Of a stretch of 16,340 bases of DNA, positions 1-11,000 are shown piece by piece. This DNA comes from Tieghemiomyces parasiticus. Lineage: Eukaryota; Kickxellomycota; Dimargaritomycetes; Dimargaritales; Dimargaritaceae. The DNA lies in the NCBI GenBank assembly GCA_027575765.1, contig JANBPT010001019.1, positions 1 through 16,340 of the forward strand, in the 5' to 3' direction. How positions within the stretch are numbered: position 1 is the stretch's first letter; each line of letters opens with the position of its first letter. The notes under the pieces were generated by a model. The model searched no databases. It saw only the letters and a program-made list of their open reading frames with translations, and was not told where the DNA came from. Both the position numbers and the translations under genes were made by a program.

Positions 1-1560
1 TTTTACATAGGATAGCGACAAAGTGACACTGCGACTAGTTTCAGATCCTGGAGAAAAATAATTTTATTCGCACCCGAACCGTTTAAATCCCGACCAGATC
101 GACGGTAGGTGGCATCTTGCATTCCCTCTACTACTTTACCGGTCAGACGAGGCCAGGGTCAAACCGGGTACTCACCAACTCTCCGCGTCCGTCTCTCACT
201 TGGAAAAGAAGTAATAGGGCCTCGGGGCGCCGCTTGAGGGACAGAAACTAGGGTCCGGATGTTTTAGACTGGTGGCCAAGTTCACCGAGCCCGACCATCA
301 GCGCGGTCCTGATACCAAACCAGCCCCTGGTAGTGCCCCTAGGACTTGCACCTGGTCTTATGCCGGCTGGGAGTCGGTAACTACTCGACCCGCCTGATTA
401 TTTTATAGTACCATCCTTGCTCTTTACGCTGGACAAAGTTAAACGAATATTTAGCGAAGTTGCGTTTGCAAGGTTGCCTCAGTCGGGACATTACATTTAG
501 CCGCCATGTCTCGGTGTGTGTAGAAAAGGTCAACCTTTTCACCCAGTAAAGTTGGATTAGGGACCTATCTCCGCCTGGCCATGTAATACTGAAGTATCGC
601 ATAAACCAACTATACCTCGATGGCCGGTCGAGGCTCAACCAAAAGGCGACCAAAGGATTTCAGCTTACCTCTTCATATTTTCTTTCTACCAGACTCCACC
701 ATGTTTCCCCTTCTGCATTCAGTTATCGCCTTCCTTCCTTCGGACGCTTTTCCCACACCCTACTTTTAATGACGAACCCGACATTCCCCCAGTTAGTTTT
801 AAAATTTGAAGGCCAAGTAATTAAGTAATTGCGCAAGATTATACGGAATTTAATTATCCGCCTAATAAGCATGATTCAGTACATCGCATTTCTCCAGCAC
901 TGCTACTGTATTCGGATGGCCTTTTATTCACTTTGATTAACCTAGATAAGCTCCAGGATGTAGGTTTATGGATCGGTGTAATTGGGAAGGTGCTTTTCCT
1001 CTTCGTCATTTTTTCCTTAGAATCGCAGGGGGGGTACATTGCTGTTGTGGCGCTCAACAGGACGGAGTACCGAAGAGTCGGACTCGTACGGGAGTAGTGG
1101 ATCGGCTATTTAGGTCTGTTTTCCGGCTGCCGTTTTCTCTGTACGGGTATGGTCTCGTTTACATCCGATGCCAAGGCACCAGCATATGGTTAAAAAAGGC
1201 CACAGTGCCCTACGGGTTTGGCTGAGTCACCCATCCGCATGTCATAGGCTCTTTACACCGATTTACCCTTTCACACCCCCGACTGACGCGAGACTCATCG
1301 GATATCTCCACTGATTATCAACTGCGCTCCATTAGACTCTGATTGGCACGGCGCATCCCTCTTGTGTGCCCCTGCCAGAATTCGGCCGGAAGATTTACAA
1401 CCCCCCCCCCGGTTAAGTACGTCGCTGGCAGACATCGGTCCATACCCCCTCCCCCTGGTACAGATCCGAACGAGGTACGGCCAAGCGGAGGAAAACAACT
1501 GCAAGCCCGGCAAAGCAGTTTTCGGGCCATGATCGTCAGCGGCTGATGTTTGACCTGCTC
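1..1560. other. Intergenic stretch without a recognisable gene
   Basis: All six frames are broken by stops. The few open frames of 60-90 codons (for example 381-653 minus and 968-1225 plus) show no recognisable domain, no signal peptide and no codon bias like that of the downstream genes. No gene runs in from the left edge: all three minus frames and all three plus frames carry stops within the first 70 bases. A run of ten C lies at 1401-1410. I see no tRNA or rRNA. Confidence 0.6.
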
Positions 1561-2165
1561 TCTCGGCCATATTTAATAGGCCGGCACATTGGATGATGCC
1601 TCATCACGTCGGCCGGCTCTTTATAATGGCACCACCCCCCCCCCTACGCCTACCAGTCGCAGTCAACCCCTGCCTCCCAGTTCAGCCTCGTACACCAGGC
1701 CATAATTGTGGCCCATATCACAGCCATCGGCCCGCCCCCTGGTTGACTCCTGAGGGTCACGGCCGCCTATCACCAGCGCCAATTCGCACCGTCGCCTCTT
1801 CGACCGGCCACGTTCCCACTAACTCAGCCTTTCTTCCGCGCTGCCATCATATTGACCCCTCGCGCACCCGACTCCCCTGCCACGCCGTCTGCATTCCGCT
1901 TCCGACCAACTACAATTGTTATAACCCTTTTGCATCCATTCGTCTTGTACCGTCCGCTCCAACCTTCAGCACCTACACTGCACATTCCTGTCCATAGTAT
2001 TGCGCTTATCTATATCCTAGCCTCTGATATTATATTCGGGACTGCTTTCGACCCACGTACACCTGGGCCACTTCCACTGCCACTACCGACTAAGTAGCGT
2101 GTAACCCCGACGCCACCTAACCTCCCCCCCCCCACACACCACGACGCTACACTCCTTTCTCCGCC
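1561..2165 (+). promoter_or_regulatory. C/T-rich upstream region and probable 5' leader of the GH16 gene
   Basis: The plus strand becomes strongly C/T-rich here, as is common in fungal promoters and leaders. Two TATA-like elements occur, TATTTAA near 1569-1575 and TATAAT at 1622-1627. C10 runs lie at 1635-1644 and 2124-2133. The context just before the ATG at 2166 is ccgcc, a good initiation context. An in-frame TAA at 2118-2120 closes the frame upstream. Open frames at 1593-1997 and 1852-2097 most likely exist because pyrimidine-rich DNA rarely makes stop codons. Where transcription starts is inference. Confidence 0.4.
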
Positions 2166-3584
2166 ATGCCCACGCTCAAGGAGAAACTCCAAAAGAAGGT
2201 GTGGTGGTCGCCACGTGGGTGGTGTAACATACTAGTGTTGGCCTTCATTATCCTCTGTCTGCTGGGCCTCTTCCTGGTGTACCCGATTGTCCAGAACTAC
2301 GTCAAGAAGAATAAGACTGTATCGGGCCGGAACCCCACACATGTTTACCAGCCGCTCCACCCGGACCCGCTGCCGATCGACCCGGACACCCCTGAAGAAG
2401 CCCGGACCTACACCACGTTCGACGGCAAGCAGTACCAGCTGGTGTTCTCGGACGAGTTCAACGCCGACAATCGCACGTTCAAGGCCGGCGATGATAAGTA
2501 CTGGGAAGCGGTCGATCTGTGGTACTGGCCCACCATGGATCTGGAGTACTACAAACCCGAACAGGTGTATACCGAAGGCGGTAACCTGATCCTACGCATG
2601 GACAAGACCCCCACAGGCACCCTCGACTACCGCAGCGGTATGCTCCAGTCTTGGAACAAGTTCTGCTTCCAGGGTGGCCTAATTGAAGTCAACGTGTCCA
2701 TGCCCTTCAAGGCCGGCGTGTCTGGACTGTGGCCTGCCGCCTGGACCCTGGGGAACCTAGGACGTGCCGGCTACGGTGCCACCACCGACGGACTGTGGCC
2801 TTACACCTACGACGCGTGCGACGTGGGCGTCCTCATCAACCAGACCAACTCGGCCCTGTCGTACTTACCTGGTCAGCGACTCAACAAGTGCGTGTGTACG
2901 GGCGACCACCCAAGCCCCGGTAAGGGTCGCGGAGCCCCCGAGATTGACATTTTCGAGGCGTCCGCCGGCTCTAACCCTAACGGGGCTACTGTTTCCCAGT
3001 CGCTCCAGGTGGCGCCCTTTGACCACCGCTATGCCATCAACTCGGACCACGTCACGACATACTCCAACGACACCACCATTAACATTTACGTCGGCGGGCC
3101 GTACCAGCAGGCTCTGTCTGGGGTGACTCCTGTCGACCCGGCCTGGTTCGGTGGCACGGGGTTCCAGACCTATGGCTTTCAGTACAACACCGGGAAGGAA
3201 GGCGATATCACATGGTTCGTAGGCGGCAAGCCTACCTGGGGAATGGGGCACGGGGTGGTGGGTCCCAACAGTATCTCTGGTGTCGACCAACGTGTGGTGC
3301 CCGAGGAACCCATGTACATCATCTTCAACCTTGGTATGGCCCCGGGGTTCTCGTACGTCGACTTGGAACATCTCGAGTTCCCCGCCGCCATGTATGTTGA
3401 CTACGTCCGCGTGTACCAGGACCCCGACAACATCGCGGTCTCGTGTGATACCCCAGACTTCCCCACCGCCGAATACATCAACAACCACCCCATTGCGTAC
3501 CACAACAACAACGTCACCCGCTGGTACAAGGCCGAGTACGAGACTCCAGATTACAGCTTGGACAACAAGTGCCCGGCCCCCTAA
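2166..3584 (+). CDS. SKN1/KRE6-family beta-glucan synthesis-associated protein (GH16 fold), type II membrane
   Basis: The protein has 472 residues. A short basic cytosolic tail (1-19) is followed by one hydrophobic segment (about 20-42) and a lumenal GH16-type domain (about 90-420), so the topology is type II. The motif E259-I-D-I-F-E264 matches the GH16 ExDxxE catalytic signature, preceded by the GRGAP stretch typical of the SKN1/KRE6 branch. The domain closes with a YVDYVRVYQ strand (410-418). Asn-X-Ser/Thr sites are at N102, N176, N225, N301 and N449, and Cys at 168, 218, 242, 244, 427 and 469 could pair in the secretory lumen. In yeast, Kre6 and Skn1 act in the ER/secretory pathway and are needed for cell-wall beta-1,6-glucan; whether they cut or transfer glucan is unsettled. 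The start is the first ATG after the in-frame stop at 2118. The cytosolic tail is far shorter than in yeast Kre6 or Skn1 (over 700 residues in total), so either this is a short paralogue or an upstream exon is missed. Family call is firm; exact role is inferred. Confidence 0.93.
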   Translation: MPTLKEKLQKKVWWSPRGWCNILVLAFIILCLLGLFLVYPIVQNYVKKNKTVSGRNPTHVYQPLHPDPLPIDPDTPEEARTYTTFDGKQYQLVFSDEFNADNRTFKAGDDKYWEAVDLWYWPTMDLEYYKPEQVYTEGGNLILRMDKTPTGTLDYRSGMLQSWNKFCFQGGLIEVNVSMPFKAGVSGLWPAAWTLGNLGRAGYGATTDGLWPYTYDACDVGVLINQTNSALSYLPGQRLNKCVCTGDHPSPGKGRGAPEIDIFEASAGSNPNGATVSQSLQVAPFDHRYAINSDHVTTYSNDTTINIYVGGPYQQALSGVTPVDPAWFGGTGFQTYGFQYNTGKEGDITWFVGGKPTWGMGHGVVGPNSISGVDQRVVPEEPMYIIFNLGMAPGFSYVDLEHLEFPAAMYVDYVRVYQDPDNIAVSCDTPDFPTAEYINNHPIAYHNNNVTRWYKAEYETPDYSLDNKCPAP

Positions 3585-3768
3585 GGGAGAAAAAAGCGAG
3601 CACGGCCATGATGAGCTCCGGCCAGTGTGAGATATACCAGCTGCGCCACAGTACACACATTTTTTTATCTTACCCCGCGTCACCATTTCTTAAATCGGCG
3701 TGACTCATTCCGAGCCGTATCCGATCGCGTTCTTTAGTGGCGTATGCATATATATATTTATAAATATA
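3585..3768 (+). terminator. 3' flank of the GH16 gene with AT-rich palindrome
   Basis: There is no AATAAA here. The likely 3'-processing signal is the AT-rich block about 170 bases after the stop, which contains TATATA-like sequence and a perfect 16-bp palindrome at 3753-3768 (TATATTTATAAATATA) followed by an A run. This resembles fungal efficiency/positioning elements. Assignment to 3'-end formation is inference. Confidence 0.35.
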
Positions 3769-6700
3769 AAAAGACGTTTAACACATGCCAGGACGAGATC
3801 AAATGACCGCCTCCGAGGCTAATTAGCGCGAGCATGGTCAGCACCCATAGCTACGCCATGTTAAAGTCAACGGAGAACACACCGGCGTTTCTTTCTCATA
3901 CTAACCTCACGTTATCGCTGACAGCCGAATGCGAGTATGACCCCATATGTGAGACCTGGCATCGTACCGGCAGACGGATGAGGACTTATTAAAATGGCGC
4001 TTGGAAACTTAATTAACGGGTTAACTTGAGAGCGCTGTGCTCAACCACTCGTAATTTGTATGACCCTCGCCCCGCCATCTTATCTCGATTAAGAGTGTCA
4101 GCGTCGAAGGTACGCGCCCTGTCCCCGGCTGTGGTCAATTTAGCTCAAACCCGATAGACGCTCATGGATGCCAATCCGGACTGACAACGGCGAGGTCTAA
4201 CCACTACGCTATCCATCTTACAGCAGCCTTTCCTAAACCAACACTCAATAATGTTGCTGATGTACTTCCCTTTGGTCACCTGTGGCCCCTGGATATGGGC
4301 CCTCCCCACACTCACCGTGAGACATCGGCACTGAACCTATTACCCCTCAATCCCAATCTGAACCCGCACCTGGCGATTCAAGGGTGCTGGACATTGTAGT
4401 TGTGGAGCAAATGGGGAACGGTGTGGTAGAAGGAAGGTTGTTTCTCAGGGGTGCCAGCGGAGTGATTTGCCGCGGACGTTCCTTCTTCTTGGCCTTTTTT
4501 TTCTGCTGTTGACAGGAGGTCCCACCGAATGTAGGTCTGTCTCATCCCCCCTTCTCCTCTGCTTTTTTTTTCTACCTCGCTCGCCCAACCCAGAAACAGC
4601 CCGTCAGTAGGTACCTGGGCTGGAATCTGGGCACTCTATATCCGTCCCCAGTTACATCTATTCACCGACGCTCAAACCCGCTGTTGTGATTCAATCGGTC
4701 TGCCTTGGGCGGCTGTCAGTCGTTCGCACACCTGACCATCAACAACTCAGTGTCGAATTGATGGGCACTGATGCAACTCACCACCGTGATTGGTCACTTG
4801 TATCCGCGGGGTACGTGCCCCCCCCTCATACGGCCTATTCAGTGTGGGGTGTGGGCGGACCAGTTGCCCTCACCAGAGGTTTATTACCTAAGTCGTAGTG
4901 GTATCATCCATGTGGGCCCAGGTGATGTCGCCGGTACTAGTATGGTTTCCTTTTGCCCTCCCCCCTCCCTAACGGGAAAAACTGGCTCGGATGAGTAGGT
5001 ATCGGTTGTCCTAGCACACACAGTACTGCCTATTAGACAGCCGACGGCAACCCCTAAAGATAGGGACCGATTAAGCCACGATCCAACTGAGGTAAACGAA
5101 TGGACACGCCGACATTGCCAAACGCATACTGCGCGTGTATTGGGCCCTTACGGTGAATTTGTAAATTTTCACGGCCGAGGTTTCTAACCCAGTTGTTGTA
5201 TGGAAAGAAGTATTTGGTTAATGACAACAACGGCTGGAGATGGCCACTTGATTGGCGATGACAGCAGATCAATGAGTCCGACGGTTGATACCCTGTCCGT
5301 GATTTTCTGCATCGAGTTTCGCGTTCAATAGACGGTAGAAAGTTACCACGACATGTAGCTACAAGCCCCATCTACTTGCGATTATGAGCCCTATCCTGTT
5401 CAATAGTCTAACCTTGCTGGCGCGTCTGTGTTACGTGGTACTGCCCCACTCTCCAATCCCGTCCGTGGGGCAGGGCGGAGGTGGGGTGTGCGTGTGCCGG
5501 TGTGTGCCCCACTACCGTCACCGCCATCACTTGACTCCGCGTGTATAGGAGGAACGGAGTGGAGGAATGAGGGAGGGTGTATGGGGAGGGTAACAACGTG
5601 ATGATTAGGTCAGGTGTTGGACTGTCATTCGTCGTACAGGGTCTCCCGGATGAGCGGTCGCTCAGGGACCTGGTACTCTCGCTGGAGGGGGTGGAAATCA
5701 GGAGTCGAGTGCCAGTGGATTACCTTGAGTTGACGTGGAGAGGGGACGGTTAATTAGGCGGATCCTCGTATTAAACAGGCAAGATGTCACTTTTATTATC
5801 GTAGCTGCGCGTCTGATAGATCACCGAAAAAAGGTTTATTATTGTGATGGAAATAAATGACAGGGCACCTTGAGTTTACGATGTTCGTTACGGCGACGGA
5901 CGCGTTGGCATTCCTAGAGGGGCCGGATCCAAGAAGTAGGCTAATACGGAAATGGGTCCACCCGCCTACCCCCCCAAAAAAAATAAACAAAAAAAAACAG
6001 GGACCTGATATCTGCCCCTTGTCCCCTCGCTCCGCCTCAGCCGTACAGCCCTCCCTCTTTTCTTGCGCCCACCGATCTCCGATGTTCGCCGTCTAATGCT
6101 GATGGACGTCATTGCCCACGGGTTGTTGACATTTTCTTCGTTGTCCTCGGGGGATATTGTGTAACCCGAGCCCCTCTGTGCTCCTCCGCACATGCAACCC
6201 TACTGACTCGGAGATTTTAGCCGTACCATGGGGTGGCACTAATATAGTAAAAATATATCTGAACTAGCAGTGGAGAGTAAACGACACATGAGGACGCGTC
6301 AATAGTTCGGTACTCGTAAAATTACCGTGAGAGTAATTAAGCTAAGCAAGTGACGGTGAAGACGGCCCTCAACTGACCAGGACTGCCCTAGCTGGACGCC
6401 AGTAAAGCTACGGCGCAATCGGCCAGTTTTAATTATGGGGCATCCATCTCCCACGCTAGGGTCACCGTTGTGTTGATGCTTTTTTTGTTTATTTTGACTC
6501 AGTCCGGCGGTAGTCTAATGTGAAAGCCAACAACACATTAGGGAGGTCGGGGGAATCCCTCGCCCACCCTTTTTCACTCTAGTACCTCATGCCCTTGCCC
6601 CCCTCAGTGGCTCACTCCCAATAAGGAAATTATGAATAACGAGTCCGCCGCCGCGATGTGTTTGGTGCCGACTGCGGCTCGGCCAGCTATGTTTTATGAC

Positions 6701-7430
6701 CGCGTCGCCCTTCTAATTGGATCCACGATTTCTGGGCGGTTGGGGAAAAGTTGAGGGAAAGGTAGGCCAGCGATGTGCACGGAGACAGGGCTTTTTCTTC
6801 CGAGTTAGGCGACACGCGACGGTCGTAGAGCCCATCCGACCAACGTATGACCCGGGCAACGCGTCCGAGGGTCGTGTCTACTGCGCTACCAGCAGCCCAT
6901 CCTTCCCAGCGCCCAGGGTACATCCCTAATATCCACTTGGGGAGGGTTGGGAAGGTGCGCCCCGGCGGGTTGGCTCTGGCCCCCTCGCGAACCCTCGGCC
7001 ATTCCGCGGCCTTTCTCTCTTTGGCGGACCGCACTGTACCCTACCCCTTGAAATTGTCTCCTGCATTAGATGGTCGCCCTTCGGCCCTCCTTCCTTCGAC
7101 GTGACTACAGAGAGTCCGGCCAGAAGAGGGTGCAGCCTGGCGCCCCTCGCCTTCCCTCCCTCGTCGCCTCGCCCCTTTCCATACTATCCACTCAGGCTGG
7201 CCGAATAGCCTGTCAACAACCCGGTCCGGACCGAACGGGTTAAGACCAACGCTGTTGCCACCCGCCGGCCCGCTCGGTCTCCCCGCAGTATCTGCCTCAT
7301 CCCTCCGAAGGATCGCCGGCCTCCGACACTGGAAATATCCCCCCCACCGTTTCAGGCGCTTAGCAATACCACACACTTTAGCCGCAAGGCCCACACGCGT
7401 GCGCGCGCCGTACATCCCTGCCGCTGGGCC
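3769..7430. other. Gene-poor region of about 3.7 kb
   Basis: No open frame here matches a family I know, and several of the longer ones start only at GTG. Frames such as 5054-5371 minus (105 codons), 4686-4898 plus, 6687-7034 minus and 7041-7415 minus show no domain, membrane segment or matching codon bias. Visible features are scattered poly-T and poly-C tracts (around 4495, 4560, 4815, 5970), a GT-rich patch near 5480-5510, a G-quadruplex motif at 5571-5590 and an A-rich inverted pair near 5975 and 6480. A minus-strand tRNA-like D-arm near 4190-4215 lacks the rest of a tRNA. The region may hold ncRNA or short spliced genes that cannot be recognised here. Confidence 0.5.
5571..5590 (+). other. 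Potential G-quadruplex motif
   Basis: Four G runs of at least three lie within 20 bases, with loops of A, TGTAT and A. This satisfies the usual G3N1-7 rule for intramolecular quadruplexes. It is in gene-free DNA, so any role is unknown. Confidence 0.5.
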
Positions 7431-8004
7431 ACCTTCCGTTCTCGGCCTTTTGTCTCACCCCGCCTTCCCTTCCACTCCCTTCCCACTCGCCCACAACCCC
7501 ACTTCACTCACCGCCCCCACCCCCACCTTCCGACTTGCCCGCCGGAGTGTCCATCCCCACGGCTCTGTGTTTCCAATCCCGACTCGCTCGCCCCACGCCG
7601 TCCATACATAACCAGCGTGTCCGCCGCCCCGACGCCCCAGGTTTCCGTTTGGCTACCACCTTTCCTGGCTTGCCTTCTGACTTTCAATTTCCTCTTACGT
7701 ATTCTACCGACGCCACCGTAGCCTTCCAGGTCGAGCGCACGCGTAGCAGCCTCCTTGCTGACACCACTACCGACCATGTTGCTTCTTTCCTAGACCACGC
7801 ACGCCACTCTAACGTTACTACTCTAGCCCCCTCCTTATTACCTACCTTTACGCCTCTTCCCTCTCTCGCCCTCGCTTTCTGTTCAAACGCCGACGTGTCT
7901 GCTACTGCGTACTGTACTCTATATTTCCATAACTCTTTTGTTGTCTAGCCCCCCTTTTCCTACCGCACTACCCACCTCCGCTCCTAACCCTAGTCCACAT
8001 ATTC
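7431..8004 (+). promoter_or_regulatory. Pyrimidine-rich upstream region / probable 5' leader of the RhoGEF gene
   Basis: The plus strand is mostly C and T for about 570 bases, very poor in G in the first half. The last in-frame stop before the coding start is TAA at 7930-7932, with no ATG between it and 8005. Open frames here (7255-7611 and 7535-7948 plus) have Pro/Ser/Thr/Leu/Ala-rich translations expected from C/T-rich DNA, so I read them as composition effects. A TATA-like TATATTT occurs at about 7919-7925. The transcription start cannot be fixed from sequence. Confidence 0.4.
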
Positions 8005-11000
8005 ATGGCCCTTGTCACTACCGCATCGCAGCCCGTCCCATCCCCCACCGCCGCCTGGTCGACCGAAGAGCCCCGTCTACGTTCTTTCAACGTGGCTCCT
8101 ACCCCGGGTAGCCATGCGAACATGAGCCTGTCCACGGGGAAGTGGGACGCGGGCCGGTCGACTTCCGCAGGACAGGTGTCAAAGACGACGGCGCTGGAGC
8201 CCAAGGCCGCCCGACCTACTTCTCCCTTGAAGCCGACGGAAACAACACTGATGACCCTGCCTCCAGCCCCGCTACCAGCATCTGTCCCCACCCCCGCGGT
8301 CGAGTCTCCCACCAAACGCACGCGTATCCTCCAGGAAATCCTCACCACCGAACGCACCTACGTAGAAGGGCTTCTTCTGGTCGACCGGCTCATGTACACC
8401 CCGCTGCACCGGGCCTCGCGGTCGGGTGGCACCGCCGCCCCAACGTCAGGGGGCCCACCCCCGCCGACCCTCAGCACGAAACGCGTCGCCGATATCTTTG
8501 CCAACTTTAGCGACATCTTGAACGTCAATCGTGAGTTCCTCGCTCAGCTCGAGGCACGGTTTCGGCCCGATCCCACGCATTCGGCTCTGCTCAATACCGA
8601 CCTGTGCATCGGCGATGTGTTCCTTAGCGTCGCCCCATTCTTCAAAATGTATTCAGTATATATTCGCAATTTTCACCGCGCCCTGACCCTATTGCGCACG
8701 ACCGTCGAGACCTCCGCCGGGTTTCGGGCCTTCATCCGGACCGTTAATGCCCAGCCCGAACTAAAGAGCCTCACCATCGACAGCTACCTCATGCTGCCAA
8801 TCCAAAGGCTCCCGCGGTACCGGCTCCTCCTGGCCGACCTGGCACGGCACACTCCGGACAGCCACCCGGACCATCCCCTCGTGACCCGCGCCCTCCAAGT
8901 GATTGAGGAGGTCGCCCAGTTTGTCAACGACATGATCAGGCAGCACGAGATGTACACGGCTATGGTGGCCATCCAGAAGTGCCTCCACGGCTTTCAGGAT
9001 AATCTTCTTGTGCCTGGGCGGAGGCTGATCAAACGGGGACCTGTCCGCAAGATCTGCCGCAAGAATCACCAGCCCCGCGAGTTTTTCCTGTTCACCGACG
9101 TGCTGATCTACGCCAGTCCGGCCCTCCTGGAGAACACCTTCAACTTCCATCGCAAGTTTCCCCTTGAAGAGTGCCGTGTGATTGACGTGCCCGATACCCC
9201 TAAGGCCGCTCTCAAGAACGTGTTTCAAATTTACAGCCGGGAAAAGTCGTTCGGAGTCTACACAGAGACGGCCCGCGCGAAGCAGGAGTGGGTCAAGGTC
9301 CTCCACCGCGCCATCGCTGACCACATCACCGCCCGCAAGACGCTACGGATCGACCACAACAGTAGCGCTCGCCGGGCCCAGTCCATGTACATCACCACCC
9401 AGTGCCATGTGGCCTCCGGTGCTTGTGCCACCACTGCAGACCACGCGTCCACCCCCGGCAGCCCCCTCTCGGTATCGCATCTGACCATGTCCCCCAGCTC
9501 GGAAATCTCAGACACCGCCACTCTGACCGGCATTGATGCTGCAGTAGCCCCACCATCCCTGCATTTGACCCCGGCACCGTCCGCCCCCGCTGCCTCGCCG
9601 ACATCCCCACGCGTGGTGGAGAATTACAATGCCCCGGTCTGGGTGCCCGACGAGCAAGCTGTCCGGTGTCTTATTTGCTATGAGGAGTTCAACCTCTTCC
9701 GTCGCAAGCACCACTGTCGGGCCTGCGGCCACGTGGTCTGCCACTACTGTTCCACCAAGACCATCGTGATACCCGGGTCCTGGGAGGCCGAAGACAAGGA
9801 GGCCCGTGCCTGCGACCAGTGCGTGGCCCTTCTTTTTGGCAAGGAGCACCTGAACGATTCCAAGCAGCAGCAACACCAGTTGCAGCGGCGCTCGTCCACC
9901 GCCTCAGCCTCCTCCTCCAACCCTGGCTCGGCGCGCAATAGTCTCTTCGGATCATCCGTTGCCTACTTTGGCCGCACCCGAGCGAGCCGCAGCAGTTCCA
10001 GTGCCACCGCGGCTCCGTCGCTGTTTGGGTTGGTGGCCAATCCGTTCATGGCCTCCACGCCTGACCTCACCTCGTCGTCCTCCGCACGCAGTAGTATAGC
10101 GGCCGGTGCCCTTCACTCCCTCGTCCGTTGCGAGTCCCATAACTCGGACAACGACCGGCGGCGGTGGTCATCGTCGGCGACCCCTGGAACTCCGCAGCGC
10201 CACCCTCACCGTATCAGTATCGGCCATCCGTCGTCAGCCGCGGGGCCCCTCCCGCTTCCGCCTTCCTCAGCCCTGCCCTCCGCCTCCAATTCCTCGTCCG
10301 TAGTGTCTTCGCCCACTTCCCCCAAAGTCCTGGTTGACTACGGATTCTCGGCCGCCACCACTCGGCGTATGTCTTTCATGAGCTGGACCTACGGCCTACC
10401 CCGGTCGGCCTTGTCCTCAGTGTCGCTAACCAGCAGCCAGGAGGACAGCGTGTTCTCGGTGGAGGCAGCGTCTGTTGCCTCAACTCGTCTGCCCGATGAC
10501 GGTCGGCCATCCACTCGGCCTTCATCGGTCGTCATGTGTCCATCGTCCCCCTTGGGTAGTGCGGTGCAATCAGATGCTGTCCGCACGGCTAGCCCCGATC
10601 CACGCTCTCGCTCCCTCGTCCCTTCAAACCCGCTTCCCTTGCTACCCGTGGTCACCACCGTCGCCACCTCCCCCTCGCGTGGCGGCCTTCCACCGTTGGC
10701 CTCGTCTACGTCGGAGCCCTCGACTGGTACCGTATCAACCGCCGTTAGTTCGTTAGCGGGGTCCCGCCCAACGCGTGCCAAACCACCGTCCCTCCCGCTC
10801 TCCCCTTCCCGTCGTGCCCACCGGGTTTACTCTAGCCACCGGGCCTCTACCTCCGCCATCGTTCTGAGCGATCTCTCCTCCCCATTCTATGTGGCCCCGC
10901 TCAGCCCTAAGGCACCCCCATCAACCTGCCAACAGGACTATTTTGTGTCAGCATCCAGCCTGGCTTCCTCCTCCCCGCTGATGCCCGCCGGCCCACCCGT

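Noticed and set aside
1593..1997. 134-codon plus frame upstream of the GH16 gene
   Set aside because: Pro/His/Thr/Ser-rich translation of C/T-rich DNA with no family resemblance; best read as leader or promoter sequence.
2865..3686. 273-codon minus-strand open frame opposite the GH16 gene
   Set aside because: It mirrors a well-supported GH16 domain with C-ending codons, which deplete stops on the opposite strand. Its translation is Val/Gly/Arg-rich with no domain.
4140..4226. tRNA-like sequence on the minus strand
   Set aside because: A D-arm-like TAGCGTAGTGGTTAGACC can be read, but the anticodon stem does not pair and there is no proper T-arm or acceptor stem. At most a decayed fragment.
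5054..5371. 105-codon minus frame
   Set aside because: No domain, no membrane segment, and surroundings without promoter or poly(A) pairing; length is within chance for this region.
7535..7948. 137-codon plus frame just before the RhoGEF
   Set aside because: It lies in pyrimidine-rich DNA where stops are rare, is not in phase with 8005, and shows no domain or signal peptide.
8761..9324. 187-codon minus-strand open frame opposite the DH-PH segment
   Set aside because: It is the antisense shadow of conserved DH and PH motifs, so the plus frame is the real one.
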